This document shows, piece after piece, positions 18,387-27,372 of a stretch of 64,000 nucleotides of DNA. The position numbers were made by a program, and so were the translations under genes. How positions within the stretch are numbered: the first letter of the stretch is position 1; every line of letters begins with the position of its first letter. The DNA comes from Marisediminicola antarctica (GTDB taxonomy: Bacteria; Actinomycetota; Actinomycetes; Actinomycetales; Microbacteriaceae): positions 1,984,001-2,048,000 of the forward strand of contig NZ_CP017146.1 of NCBI RefSeq assembly GCF_009930795.1. The letters are read 5' to 3'. The notes under the pieces are model-generated. The model ran no database searches and had not been told where the DNA came from. It worked only from the letters and a program-made list of their open reading frames with translations.

Positions 18387-19772
18387 TTGGCCAACGCCTC
18401 CCGTCTCGATCCCGTCATCAACCTCGCCAAGCGCCGTGGCTTCGTGTTCCAAGCGGGGGAGATCTACGGCGGATCCCGTTCGGCGTGGGACTACGGCCCG
18501 CTCGGCGTCGCACTCAAAGAGAACATCAAGCGCCAGTGGTGGCAGTACATGGTGCAGGGCCGTGAGGACGTCGTCGGGCTCGACTCGTCGGTGATCCTGC
18601 CCAAGCAGGTCTGGGAGGCATCCGGCCACGTCGAGGTCTTCAGCGATCCGCTCATCGAGTCGCTGCATACCCACAAGCGCTATCGCGCCGACCACCTCAT
18701 CGAGCAGTACGAGGAGAAGCACGGGCATCCGCCGGAAAACGGGCTCGCCGACATCCGCGACCCCGAGACGGGCCAGCCCGGCTCCTGGACCGAGCCGCAG
18801 AACTTCTCCGGTCTGCTCAAGACCTTCCTCGGCCCCGTCGACAACGAACAGGGCATGCACTACCTGCGCCCCGAGACCGCCCAGGGTATCTTCGTCAACT
18901 TCGCAAACGTGCTCGGTGCCTCGCGCCAGAAACCTCCGTTCGGCATTGGCCAGATCGGTAAGAGCTTCCGCAACGAAATCACGCCTGGAAACTTCATCTT
19001 CCGAACTCGTGAGTTCGAGCAGATGGAGATGGAATTCTTCGTCGAGCCGGGGACGGATGCTGATTGGCACCAGTACTGGATCGACCACCGCCTCGCCTGG
19101 TACACCGACCTCGGCATCGACCCGGAGAACCTGCGCCTGTTCGAGCACCCCGCCGAGAAGCTGTCGCACTACTCGACCCGCACGGTCGATATCGAGTACC
19201 GCTTCGGATTCCAGGGCAGCCAGTGGGGCGAGCTCGAGGGCATTGCAAACCGAACCGATTTTGACCTCAAGACGCACTCCGAGGCATCCGGGACCGACCT
19301 GTCGTATTTCGACCAGACGAAGAACGAGCGCTGGTTCCCGTATGTGATCGAGCCGGCGGCGGGGCTCACCCGCTCGCTGATGGCGTTCCTCGTCGACGCC
19401 TACTCCGAGGACGAGGCACCCAACACGAAGGGCGGCGTCGACAAGCGCACGGTGCTGCGGCTCGACCGGAGGCTCGCGCCGATCAAGGTGGCAGTGCTTC
19501 CGCTGTCACGCAACGAGCGCCTGTCGCCGGTCGCGCGGGAGCTCGCCGCGGACCTGCGCAAGATCTGGAACATCGAGTTCGACGACGCCGGCGCGATCGG
19601 TCGGCGCTACCGCCGTCAGGACGAGATAGGCACTCCGTTCTGCGTGACCGTCGACTTCGACACCCTCGATGACAAGGCGGTGACCGTGCGTGAGCGCGAC
19701 AGCATGGCGCAGGAGCGCGTGTCGCTCGACCGCCTGCGCGGGTATCTCGCCGAGCAGCTGATCGGGGCGTAG
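18387..19772 (+). CDS. glyS: Glycine--tRNA ligase (homodimeric type)
   Basis: 461 aa from a TTG at 18387, preceded by GGAG (18377-18380); this start gives the typical length of the alpha2 bacterial enzyme. Class II synthetase marks: [21 protein letters not shown] near the start, [13 protein letters not shown] (motif 2 region), [28 protein letters not shown], and the C-terminal anticodon-binding domain ([24 protein letters not shown]). Charges tRNA-Gly in the cytoplasm. No T-box leader is seen upstream. Confidence 0.95.
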   Translation: MANASRLDPVINLAKRRGFVFQAGEIYGGSRSAWDYGPLGVALKENIKRQWWQYMVQGREDVVGLDSSVILPKQVWEASGHVEVFSDPLIESLHTHKRYRADHLIEQYEEKHGHPPENGLADIRDPETGQPGSWTEPQNFSGLLKTFLGPVDNEQGMHYLRPETAQGIFVNFANVLGASRQKPPFGIGQIGKSFRNEITPGNFIFRTREFEQMEMEFFVEPGTDADWHQYWIDHRLAWYTDLGIDPENLRLFEHPAEKLSHYSTRTVDIEYRFGFQGSQWGELEGIANRTDFDLKTHSEASGTDLSYFDQTKNERWFPYVIEPAAGLTRSLMAFLVDAYSEDEAPNTKGGVDKRTVLRLDRRLAPIKVAVLPLSRNERLSPVARELAADLRKIWNIEFDDAGAIGRRYRRQDEIGTPFCVTVDFDTLDDKAVTVRERDSMAQERVSLDRLRGYLAEQLIGA

Positions 19773-20087
19773 CCGGTCCAGCGGGGGAGCTGCTTGGGGC
19801 AATCCTCCGCTGCCCGTCCCTCGGCGGATGTCTATCGCGCCCATTCCGGGGCGGCGCTCCTCCGTGGCCACCGCCAGTCCGCGTGGGCGACCCGCTCGGT
19901 CCCGGTTCCGCGGCCAGTCCCCCTGTCCCGTCCCCCCCGCCCACGCCGCCAGCCCCGCGGGAAATTCAGGAACTTCGGCGGGGAAGCACCGATATTGGGG
20001 CCGGAGTCGCGCTCGCAGCATTCGGATTCCTGAGTTTCCGACGCGGGGGCGGGAATACTGCGTGGCTCGGCGGCTGTTGAGAACCAG
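19773..20087. other. Intergenic stretch between glyS and the DsbA-like gene
   Basis: 315 bases, very C-rich in the first half, with element copy 5 at 19957-20042. No supported gene. Confidence 0.65.
19957..20042. repeat. Dispersed inverted-arm element, copy 5
   Basis: GCGGGAAATTCAGGA at 19957-19971 and TCCTGAGTTTCCGAC at 20028-20042, 56 bases apart. The outer two arm bases differ; the core GGAAATTCAGGA is kept. Confidence 0.85.
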
Positions 20088-20741
20088 GTGAATGACGCAA
20101 TCAAGGTAGACATCTGGTCCGACGTTCAGTGCCCCTGGTGCTACATCGGCAAGCGCAAGTTCGAGGCCGGAGTCGCCCAGTATGGCGGCGCGGTCGAGGT
20201 CGAGTACCACTCGTTCGAGCTCGCGCCCGACACCCCGGTCGAATACGAGGGCACGCCGATCGACTACCTCAGCGATCGCAAGGGACTGCCTGTTGCGCAG
20301 GTCGAGCAGATGCTCGCACGGGTCACCGAGATCGCGGAGAGCGTCGACCTGCACTACGACTACGACTCCGTGCACCAGACCAACACGGTCAAGGCGCACG
20401 AGCTGCTTCACTTCGCCAAGGCGAAGGGCCGCCAGCTGGACATGAAGGAGCACCTCCTCAAGGCCTACTTCGTCGACGGCAAGCACGTGGGCCGCATCCC
20501 CGACCTCGCCGACCTCGCCGAGGAAATCGGACTCGATCGCGCCGAGGCCGTAGCGGCGCTCGAGTCGAATGAATACCTTGCCGCTGTGAAAGAGGATGTC
20601 GCCCGTGCGCTTGAATATGGCATCCAGGGCGTCCCCTTTTTCGTGATCGATGGCAAGTACGGCGTCTCCGGCGCGCAAGACGCGGTAACCTTCGCAAACG
20701 TGCTGACTCAGGTGCGCGAAGAGAAGGACGCGGAAAAATGA
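20088..20741 (+). CDS. DsbA-family oxidoreductase (FrnE-like)
   Basis: 217 aa. Thioredoxin-fold CxxC is CPWC in DVQCPWCYIGKRKFE near residue 14, and GIQGVPFFVIDGKYGVSGAQ near 180 supplies the cis-proline. This pattern matches FrnE-type DsbA-like cytoplasmic disulfide isomerases, first seen in polyketide clusters and later tied to oxidative stress. There is no signal peptide, so a cytoplasmic location is likely. The stop overlaps a 44-aa gene by four bases. Confidence 0.9.
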   Translation: MNDAIKVDIWSDVQCPWCYIGKRKFEAGVAQYGGAVEVEYHSFELAPDTPVEYEGTPIDYLSDRKGLPVAQVEQMLARVTEIAESVDLHYDYDSVHQTNTVKAHELLHFAKAKGRQLDMKEHLLKAYFVDGKHVGRIPDLADLAEEIGLDRAEAVAALESNEYLAAVKEDVARALEYGIQGVPFFVIDGKYGVSGAQDAVTFANVLTQVREEKDAEK

Positions 20742-20872
20742 CGGATGCCGGGATCAAACCGCTCCAGATACTCGGTGACTCGGCTGCGGCCTGCATCGGC
20801 GATTTCTGTGAGGTTCCGGAGCACCACAGCCAGGCCGTCGTGAACCGACGACTGGACGAGGACGCGGTGTAA
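20738..20872 (+). CDS. 44-aa coupled small protein
   Basis: ATG at 20738 overlaps the DsbA-like stop (ATGA) and the frame runs to TAA at 20870-20872. The product begins MTDAGIKPLQILGDSAAA, has two cysteines six residues apart (ACIGDFC) and ends with a charged LDEDAV tail. Codon third positions are GC-rich as in real genes here, and coupling to a thiol oxidoreductase suggests a redox-linked role, but no family is recognised. Confidence 0.65.
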   Translation: MTDAGIKPLQILGDSAAACIGDFCEVPEHHSQAVVNRRLDEDAV

Positions 20873-21172
20873 CCGGCTCGGTGCCAGAGTAGCCATTCGG
20901 CGACAGCCGACACGAGCGGTCTGAGTGCGCGCTCGGACGCACTGTGATCCCCTCGCTCGCCGGAAATTCAGGAAGTGGCTCCGGATAGCTGCCCCTGTGG
21001 AGGGATTCGGGTTCGGAACACGAAGTGATCCTGAATTTCCGGCCGGGCAAGGACGAGCGGGCTTCTCGCGCCGCCCGGGCAGCCCCTCCTCCCCACACAT
21101 GAGCACTCCGCCGATGGCACCGACGACGCGAACCGCTGCCGGCCGAGGGCTCTCGCGCGCGAAGATCCCAGG
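20873..21172. other. Intergenic stretch before the AbiEi-like gene
   Basis: 300 bases with element copy 6 (20959-21043) and a GAAGAT box (21161-21166) ending six bases before the next GTG. No supported gene. Confidence 0.6.
20959..21043. repeat. Dispersed inverted-arm element, copy 6
   Basis: GCCGGAAATTCAGGA at 20959-20973 and TCCTGAATTTCCGGC at 21029-21043, 55 bases apart. The second arm base is C with a matching G opposite, a compensatory change relative to the GTCGG...CCGAC form. Confidence 0.9.
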
Positions 21173-22165
21173 GTGTCCAGCATCCGCGAGCTTGTCGATT
21201 CCCTCGGCGGATTCGCGCGCAAACGGGAGCTCGTCGCGTTCGGCGCCAACGATCGCCATCTCACTGACGCCGTGAAATCAGGCGAGGTCGCCCGTGCACG
21301 CAATGGCTGGTACTCGACGGTGCCGACATCCGATGCCCGGTTTCGAGCAATGCGGGTCGGGGGACGGCTGACGGGGGCTTCAGCGCTCCACGCTGAGGGG
21401 GCGTGGATGCGGGACGTGTCGCAGCTCCACGTGTCGTTGCCGCGCAATGCGGCCCGGATGCGGTCGCAGTGGGACCGGCGGAAGGCCCTCACGGCGATGC
21501 GAAAGCACGGCGCCGTTCTCCACTGGGACCCGGATGCCGTGCACCGCCGGGGTACGCGCACCAGCGTCGATCTGCGGGATGCGCTGCTGGTGTTCCTTCA
21601 TGATGCTCCCTTCGAGGAGGCGATCGCCGTACTGGACTGGGCCACCCGTACGTCCCAGGTCGGCTTGGCGGAGCTGGAATCTCTTGTGGTTCGACTTCCC
21701 GCTCGGCTCCAGGGCATCTTGGAGTGGATCGACCCGCTCTGTGATAGCTATCCGGAGAGCATCACACGCACCCGGCTGAGAATGAGGGGCTTTCACGTCA
21801 CCTCGCAAGTGCCTGTTGGCTGGCTCGAGCGGATCGATCTCGTCGTCGAGGACCATGTCGCGATTGAAGTCGACGGCGAGGAACATCATCGCGATAGGTT
21901 CCACAAGGACAGGCTCAAGGATCTGCAAATCACCATTGAGGGTCGGCACGGCATCCGAATCTCGGTGCCGATGATCCAGAAGGGGTGGGAGGACGTGGTC
22001 GCCGCAATCATTTCGGCCCTCGAGGCGAGGAGCGTCCGGCCCCGCCGGAACCTCAGGAATAAGTCCCGTCCGGCTGGCGCTTTGACGCGAACCTCCCAGA
22101 TTGGCCGTCGTGGGCTCCTTCGCCTGCCTGAGTTTTCGACATTCTCGGGCTTGACCTGGTTTTGA
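21173..22165 (+). CDS. AbiEi-like N-terminal domain with Vsr/DUF559-like nuclease domain
   Basis: 330 aa from a GTG. Residues 1-60 (SIRELVDSLGGFARKRELVAFG..., ARNGWYST) look like the winged helix of type IV antitoxin AbiEi-like proteins. Residues about 218-250 (ERIDLVVEDHVAIEVDGEEHH...KDRLKD) carry the D...ExD arrangement of PD-(D/E)XK nucleases of the DUF559/Vsr group. Such stand-alone proteins are common in Microbacteriaceae and their role is unknown. No AbiEii-type toxin gene is next to it. The last 40 residues are encoded by a dispersed element that overlaps the 3' end, and look adventitious. Confidence 0.7.
   Translation: MSSIRELVDSLGGFARKRELVAFGANDRHLTDAVKSGEVARARNGWYSTVPTSDARFRAMRVGGRLTGASALHAEGAWMRDVSQLHVSLPRNAARMRSQWDRRKALTAMRKHGAVLHWDPDAVHRRGTRTSVDLRDALLVFLHDAPFEEAIAVLDWATRTSQVGLAELESLVVRLPARLQGILEWIDPLCDSYPESITRTRLRMRGFHVTSQVPVGWLERIDLVVEDHVAIEVDGEEHHRDRFHKDRLKDLQITIEGRHGIRISVPMIQKGWEDVVAAIISALEARSVRPRRNLRNKSRPAGALTRTSQIGRRGLLRLPEFSTFSGLTWF
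22044..22140. repeat. Dispersed inverted-arm element, copy 7 (degenerate, in coding sequence)
   Basis: GCCGGAACCTCAGGA at 22044-22058 and GCCTGAGTTTTCGAC at 22126-22140, with a 67-base interior rather than 55-56. It lies wholly inside the open frame of the AbiEi-like gene, from about codon 291 on. Confidence 0.65.
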
Positions 22166-22396
22166 CCTGCGGTTCGGGCCCCCTCCCACCTCCGGGACGC
22201 CTCGGGATTCTCCCCGCGGGGTCACTGCACTTGCTCGCGCCCACCACGCAGCTACTTCATCGACTCGGGCACGGGTTTCATGGCTCCCGCGCAGCCGCTG
22301 CACGGCTCCAGCGAGGTGGATGGCGCGGTGGACCGGTGAGGCGGACGCGGTGGAGCGCCGCACGGAGCGGACGGCCGCCGGTGACGGCCGGCATGC

Positions 22397-22481
22397 GTCG
22401 GAAACTCAGGAACAGAGCTCAAAACGGCACTCCTTGGCCAGCGTCACGTGATGTTGCGTGCGCCAATCCTGAATTTCCAAC
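22397..22481. repeat. Dispersed inverted-arm element, copy 8
   Basis: GTCGGAAACTCAGGA at 22397-22411 and TCCTGAATTTCCAAC at 22467-22481, 55 bases apart. Confidence 0.85.
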
Positions 22482-22621
22482 CGGAAGCACAATTGGCTCG
22501 GCTGGACAGAGTTGGTCGCCCGCTCCGACTTTGCTGCAACATGGACTCTGGTGTCCAGACAGTGCGCACGTCGATTCGTCTCCGTCGGGGCCAGCATCCG
22601 CGTCCCATAAACAGCCCGGAT

Positions 22622-22706
22622 GTCGGAAACTCAGGAACCGTGCACCGAGACGGCCCCGCGAGTGCCGAAGTCGCTGCGAAACGCCGCCGATTCCTGAATT
22701 TCCGAC
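22622..22706. repeat. Dispersed inverted-arm element, copy 9
   Basis: GTCGGAAACTCAGGA at 22622-22636 and TCCTGAATTTCCGAC at 22692-22706, 55 bases apart; it ends 51 bases before the dusB start. Confidence 0.9.
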
Positions 22707-22757
22707 AGAAATGCGGGGCGGGTCTGGGTGGGCGGCCGACTCTGGGAGAATCGGGGG

Positions 22758-23927
22758 GTGACTACACTCGCCGCGACCGCGCCACGCCTGCAGATCGGGC
22801 CCATCAAGCTCGACGTGCCGGTCGTGCTCGCGCCCATGGCCGGCATCACCAACACCGCCTTCCGGCGCCTCTGCCGCGAGTTCGGGGCCGGCCTCTACGT
22901 CAGCGAGATGATCACCAGCCGCGCCCTCGTCGAGCGCACCCCGACGAGCATGCGCCTCATCCAGCACCACGAGTCGGAGACGCCCCGTAGCATCCAGCTC
23001 TATGGCGTCGACCCGAAGACTGTGTCCGAGGCGGTGACGATGCTCGTTGCCGAGGACCGCGCCGACCACATCGACCTGAACTTCGGATGCCCCGTCGCCA
23101 AAGTCACCCGCAAGGGCGGCGGATCGGCGCTGCCGTGGAAGCACACCCTGTTCCGCGAGATCGTCGAGGGCGCGGTGAAGGCCGCCGGCGACATCCCGCT
23201 GACCGTCAAGATGCGCAAGGGCATCGACGACGACCACCTCACCTACCTCGAGGCCGGCCGCGCCGCGGAGGGCGCCGGCGTGGCGAGCATCGCCCTGCAC
23301 GCCCGCACCGCCGCCGACTACTACAGCGGCAAGGCCGACTGGTCGGCCATCGCCACCCTCAAGCAGGCCATCACGAGCACCCCGGTGCTCGGCAACGGCG
23401 ACATCTGGTCGGGCGCCGACGCCGTGCGGATGATGGACGAAACCGGATGCGACGGCGTCGTCGTCGGCCGCGGCTGCCTCGGCCGCCCGTGGCTGTTCGG
23501 CGACCTCGTGAACGCGTTCGCCGCGCGTGAGAACGGCGAGAGCTACGACACGGCCCAACCCGACGTCGGCACCGTCGCCCGAACGCTGCGCCGACACACG
23601 GAGCTGCTCGTCGAGTTCCTCGACAGCGAGGAGTGGGCGTGCCGCGACATCCGCAAGCACATCGCCTGGTACTTCAAGGGCTACTCGGTCGGCAGCGACA
23701 TCCGGGCGAGCCTCGGCCTCGTCGAGTCGCTGCAGCAGATGGACGACCTGCTCGGCCGTCTCGACTGGGACCAGCCCTACCCCGGCGAGGCCGCAGAGGG
23801 CCCGCGCGGGCGCGCCGGCTCGCCGAAGCGTGTCGCCCTGCCCGACCGCTGGCTCGAGAGCCGCGAGCTCGGCGAGGCGCACCGTGCCGAACTGAGCCAG
23901 GCCGAGCTGTCGACGAGCGGCGGTTGA
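22758..23927 (+). CDS. dusB: tRNA-dihydrouridine synthase DusB
   Basis: 389 aa from a GTG. FMN-binding barrel: VLAPMAGITNTAFRRLCREFGAGL at residue 24, the catalytic cysteine in NFGCPVAKVTRKGGGSAL, VKMRKGIDDDH, LHARTAADYYSG, and VVVGRGCLGRPWLF. Reduces uridine to dihydrouridine in the tRNA D-loop. GAGAAT ends six bases before the GTG, so the mRNA may be leaderless. dgt starts four bases after the stop, so the pair is probably one operon. Confidence 0.94.
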   Translation: MTTLAATAPRLQIGPIKLDVPVVLAPMAGITNTAFRRLCREFGAGLYVSEMITSRALVERTPTSMRLIQHHESETPRSIQLYGVDPKTVSEAVTMLVAEDRADHIDLNFGCPVAKVTRKGGGSALPWKHTLFREIVEGAVKAAGDIPLTVKMRKGIDDDHLTYLEAGRAAEGAGVASIALHARTAADYYSGKADWSAIATLKQAITSTPVLGNGDIWSGADAVRMMDETGCDGVVVGRGCLGRPWLFGDLVNAFAARENGESYDTAQPDVGTVARTLRRHTELLVEFLDSEEWACRDIRKHIAWYFKGYSVGSDIRASLGLVESLQQMDDLLGRLDWDQPYPGEAAEGPRGRAGSPKRVALPDRWLESRELGEAHRAELSQAELSTSGG

Positions 23928-23931
23928 GCGC

Positions 23932-25263
23932 GTGAGTATCGAGCGGACGGATGCTGCCCGCCCCAGCCAGCCCGTCTCCAGCCACCTCCGCCCTGCCACC
24001 CCCACCACCGCCGGCGACTACTCCGCCGCCGACACGGCACGCTGGTTGCCCGAGGAGCACTCGAGCCGCCGCAGCGACTTCGCCCGCGACCGTGCCCGGC
24101 TGCTGCACTCGAGCGCGCTGCGGCGGCTCGCCGCGAAGACCCAGGTGCTGAGCCCCGCCGCCGGCCTCGACTTCGCCCGCAACCGCCTCACCCACTCCCT
24201 CGAGGTCGCGCAGGTCGGCCGGGAGCTCGCTACGAGCCTTGGCCTCGATCCCGACGTGGTGGACACCGCGTGCCTCGCGCATGACCTCGGGCATCCGCCG
24301 TTCGGGCACAACGGGGAACGGGCACTCAACGACTGGGCAGCCGACATCGGCGGCTTCGAGGGCAACGCCCAGACCCTCCGGCTGCTCACCCGCATCGAAC
24401 CGAAGGTCTTCGGGCCAGACGGGCGCACCTACGGGCTCAACCTCACCCGGGCGAGCCTGGACGCGAGCTGCAAGTACCCGTGGCCGGCGAGCGAATCCAT
24501 CGGCGACCCGAGCGGCCGGGCGAAGTTCGGCTTCTACCAGGATGACATCGAGGCCTTCCTCTGGATGCGCGGCGACGCGCCCGCCCGCCAGCGCTGCATC
24601 GAGGCCGAGGTGATGGACCTGTCCGACGACATCGCCTACTCCGTGCACGACTTCGAAGACGCCATCGTGAGCGGCTACATCGACGTCGCCGCGCTGGGCG
24701 CCCGCGTCGACCATGACGAACTCGTCGACTCGATGTTCGTCTGGATCGGAGGCGAGGTCGACCACGACGAACTCATCGCCGCCTTCGACCGGCTCGATTC
24801 GCTCGACGTCTGGATCGAATCCTGGGACGGCAGCCGTGTCGACCATGCGCGCCTGAAGAACCTCACCAGCACACTGATCGGGCGGTTCGCGGCGGCCGCG
24901 ACCCAGGCGACCCTCGCCGCGGCAGACGACCCGGGCAACCTCATCCGCTTCGCCGCGAGCGTCGTCGTCCCGCGCGAGGTGCAGGCCGAGATCGCTGTTC
25001 TCAAGGGCATCGTTGCGGCATTCGTCATGTCGCGCAACACCCGCCAGCCGCTCTACGTCGAACAGCGGGAGATGCTCGTGGAGCTCTCCGATGCACTCTG
25101 GGCAAGCGGCTCAGACAACCTGGACCGCGGATTCGCCGACGACTTCGAGACCGCGGGATCGGATGCCGACCGGCGGCGCGCCATCGTCGACCAGGTCGCC
25201 TCGCTGACCGACCAGTCCGCGTTCACCTGGCACACGCGCCTTGTGCACAGACGCGACAACTGA
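23932..25263 (+). CDS. dgt: dGTP triphosphohydrolase-like protein
   Basis: 443 aa from a GTG. HD-domain phosphohydrolase: NRLTHSLEVAQVGR (first His), CLAHDLGHPPFGHNGE (HD motif), the EGNAQTLRLLTRIE stretch and DDIAYSVHDFEDA (last Asp), in order over residues 80-240. Hydrolyses dNTPs to nucleosides and triphosphate. The dusB-dgt-dnaG order is common in actinobacteria. Confidence 0.93.
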   Translation: MSIERTDAARPSQPVSSHLRPATPTTAGDYSAADTARWLPEEHSSRRSDFARDRARLLHSSALRRLAAKTQVLSPAAGLDFARNRLTHSLEVAQVGRELATSLGLDPDVVDTACLAHDLGHPPFGHNGERALNDWAADIGGFEGNAQTLRLLTRIEPKVFGPDGRTYGLNLTRASLDASCKYPWPASESIGDPSGRAKFGFYQDDIEAFLWMRGDAPARQRCIEAEVMDLSDDIAYSVHDFEDAIVSGYIDVAALGARVDHDELVDSMFVWIGGEVDHDELIAAFDRLDSLDVWIESWDGSRVDHARLKNLTSTLIGRFAAAATQATLAAADDPGNLIRFAASVVVPREVQAEIAVLKGIVAAFVMSRNTRQPLYVEQREMLVELSDALWASGSDNLDRGFADDFETAGSDADRRRAIVDQVASLTDQSAFTWHTRLVHRRDN

Positions 25264-25293
25264 CGCCCGGCATTCGGCGGGCCGAGTCGAAAC

Positions 25294-25299
25294 TAGAAT
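25294..25299 (+). promoter_or_regulatory. dnaG -10 box, leaderless
   Basis: TAGAAT ends six bases before the dnaG ATG at 25306, too close for a ribosome site on the mRNA. Confidence 0.55.
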
Positions 25300-25305
25300 C
25301 AGGTA

Positions 25306-27210
25306 ATGGCCGGCCTCATACGACGTAACGACATCGACGAGGTGCGCGCGAGGGTCAACATCTCCGAGGTCGTGGGCGACTACGTCACACTCAAGGGCGC
25401 CGGAGTGGGGTCCCTCAAGGGGCTCTGCCCGTTCCACGACGAGCGGAGTCCCAGCTTCCATGTGCGCCCCCAGGTGGGCCGTTACCACTGTTTCGGATGC
25501 GGCGAGGACGGCGACGTCTTCAGCTTCCTGCAGAAGATGGACCACATGACCTTCACGGAGGCCGTCGAGCGGATGGCGGCCAGGGTTGGCATCGAGCTGC
25601 ACTACGAGGACGGGGGAGCGGCGAACTCCGACCACGGCAACCGCGCCCGCATCCTCGCCGCGAACCAGGCCGCCGCCGACTACTTCGTCGCCCAGCTGGG
25701 TTCGCCCGAGGCCGAACCGGGCCGCGCGTTCCTCGGCGAACGCGGCTTCGACCCGGCAGCAGCGCACCGATTCGGGATCGGCTTTGCCCCGAAGTCGTTC
25801 AACGCCCTCGGCAACCACCTGAAATCGCTCGGGTTTTCCGAACTCGAACTCGTGACCGCCGGCCTGCTCAGCCAGGGCGACCGCGGCGCGTACGACCGTT
25901 TCCGCGGCCGGCTGGTCTGGCCCATCCGCGACGTCACCGGGCAGACGCTCGGCTTCGGCGCGCGCAGGCTGCTCGACGACGACAAAGGCCCGAAATACCT
26001 GAATACCCCGGAGACGCCGGTTTATCACAAGTCCACGGTGTTGTACGGGCTCGACCTCGCCAAGCGCGACATCTCACGGGGCCGCCAGGTCGTCGTCGTC
26101 GAGGGCTACACCGATGTCATGGCCTGCCATCTCGCCGGCGTCACGACCGCCGTGGCGACCTGCGGCACGTCCTTCGGCATCGATCACATCAAGGTCGTGC
26201 GGCGCATGCTGGGCGACGTCGAGAATGCCAACACCCGGGGCCTCGGCGAGGTCGTCTTCACCTTCGACCCCGACATGGCCGGACAGAACGCCGCGAGCCG
26301 CGCGTTCGGCGAGGAGCAGCGCTTCGCCGCGCAGACCTTCGTCGCTGTCGCCCCCGACGGGCTGGACCCCTGCGACCTGCGCCTCAAGAAGGGCGACGAC
26401 GCAGTGCGCCGCCTCGTCGACTCGAAGAAGCCGATGTTCGCCTTCATGATCCGGCGGGTGATGGATGCCTACAACCTCGAAACCGCGGAGGGGCGCGTCG
26501 CCGCCCTGCGGGCCGCAGCGCCGATCGTCGCGAGCATCCGAGATCAGGCGCTCAACATCGAATACGTGCGGGATTTGGCGAAGCGGCTGGGCATGGACCC
26601 GACCGAGGTGGGCCGGACCGTGCGCGCAGTCGCCGGTCGCGCCTCCGCCGACGCCAGCCGCGCGCCCGGCGCCGGCGGTCAGGGCAGCGCCGGAAGCCAG
26701 GGCGGTCAGCCCGGCGGGCAGGTGCCCGAGCGTGCCCCGTCGATCTCCGACCTGCCGGGCGACCTCGTGACGAGGCTGGAGCGCGACGCGATCATGGCGA
26801 TCCTGCAGCATCCGGAGGCGGTCGGCCGGCAGCTCGCCGACCGGGCCGTGCAGGTGGCCTACTCGAACGCCTCCCTCGCGGTGGTTCGCGATGGCATTGC
26901 CGTGAGCATGGATGCCTTCGAGGCCGCGAACTGGCTCGACCGGGTGATCGAGGAGGTGCCGCAGCCCTTCGCGACGCTCGTCAAGGAGCTCGGCGTGGCT
27001 CCCATCCCGGTGGGAGACGCCGCCGACCTGCCGATCTACTGCACCGGTGTGACCTCTGCGCTCATCGACAAGGACCTTGTGCGTCGCAAGCGCGAGCTAC
27101 TCGGCCAGCTGCAGCGTCTCGACGGCGTCGCCGACCCGGCGAAGTCCCGGGAACTGCAGCAGCAGCTCGTGCTCGTCGAACAGGAACGCCGCAAGCTGCG
27201 CGACGACTGA
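25306..27210 (+). CDS. dnaG: DNA primase
   Basis: 634 aa. N-terminal CHC2-type zinc finger (LCPFHDERSPSFHV...YHCFGCGEDGD), catalytic core with TOPRIM motifs (VVVEGYTDVMACH and FDPDMAGQNA), and a C-terminal helicase-interaction domain after a Gly/Gln-rich linker near residue 455-475. Makes RNA primers at the replication fork. The usual macromolecular-synthesis partner rpoD is not next to it, as expected in actinobacteria. Confidence 0.96.
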   Translation: MAGLIRRNDIDEVRARVNISEVVGDYVTLKGAGVGSLKGLCPFHDERSPSFHVRPQVGRYHCFGCGEDGDVFSFLQKMDHMTFTEAVERMAARVGIELHYEDGGAANSDHGNRARILAANQAAADYFVAQLGSPEAEPGRAFLGERGFDPAAAHRFGIGFAPKSFNALGNHLKSLGFSELELVTAGLLSQGDRGAYDRFRGRLVWPIRDVTGQTLGFGARRLLDDDKGPKYLNTPETPVYHKSTVLYGLDLAKRDISRGRQVVVVEGYTDVMACHLAGVTTAVATCGTSFGIDHIKVVRRMLGDVENANTRGLGEVVFTFDPDMAGQNAASRAFGEEQRFAAQTFVAVAPDGLDPCDLRLKKGDDAVRRLVDSKKPMFAFMIRRVMDAYNLETAEGRVAALRAAAPIVASIRDQALNIEYVRDLAKRLGMDPTEVGRTVRAVAGRASADASRAPGAGGQGSAGSQGGQPGGQVPERAPSISDLPGDLVTRLERDAIMAILQHPEAVGRQLADRAVQVAYSNASLAVVRDGIAVSMDAFEAANWLDRVIEEVPQPFATLVKELGVAPIPVGDAADLPIYCTGVTSALIDKDLVRRKRELLGQLQRLDGVADPAKSRELQQQLVLVEQERRKLRDD

Positions 27211-27372
27211 TCTCGGCCCGCACATTGCAGACAGGTAAAGATTCCGCTGCCGCGGACCGCTGAAACGGTGCTTTTTCGTGCGGTGTGTTAGCACTGACAT
27301 ATACAGCAAGCGAATGCGGCCGCAACTGCGGCTGCATCACCTTTCTTGCGCAGAATGAAAGAGGTAACGGAC

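Larger units (their letters stand above)
22166..22757. other. Intergenic stretch before dusB
   Basis: Almost 600 bases without a supported gene; it contains element copies 8 and 9. Both strands have open frames that read through the elements, but none has family features. Confidence 0.65.

Noticed and set aside
27250-27280. Terminator after dnaG (ACCG...CGGT before TTTTT)
   Set aside because: The stem is only four pairs and may be chance.
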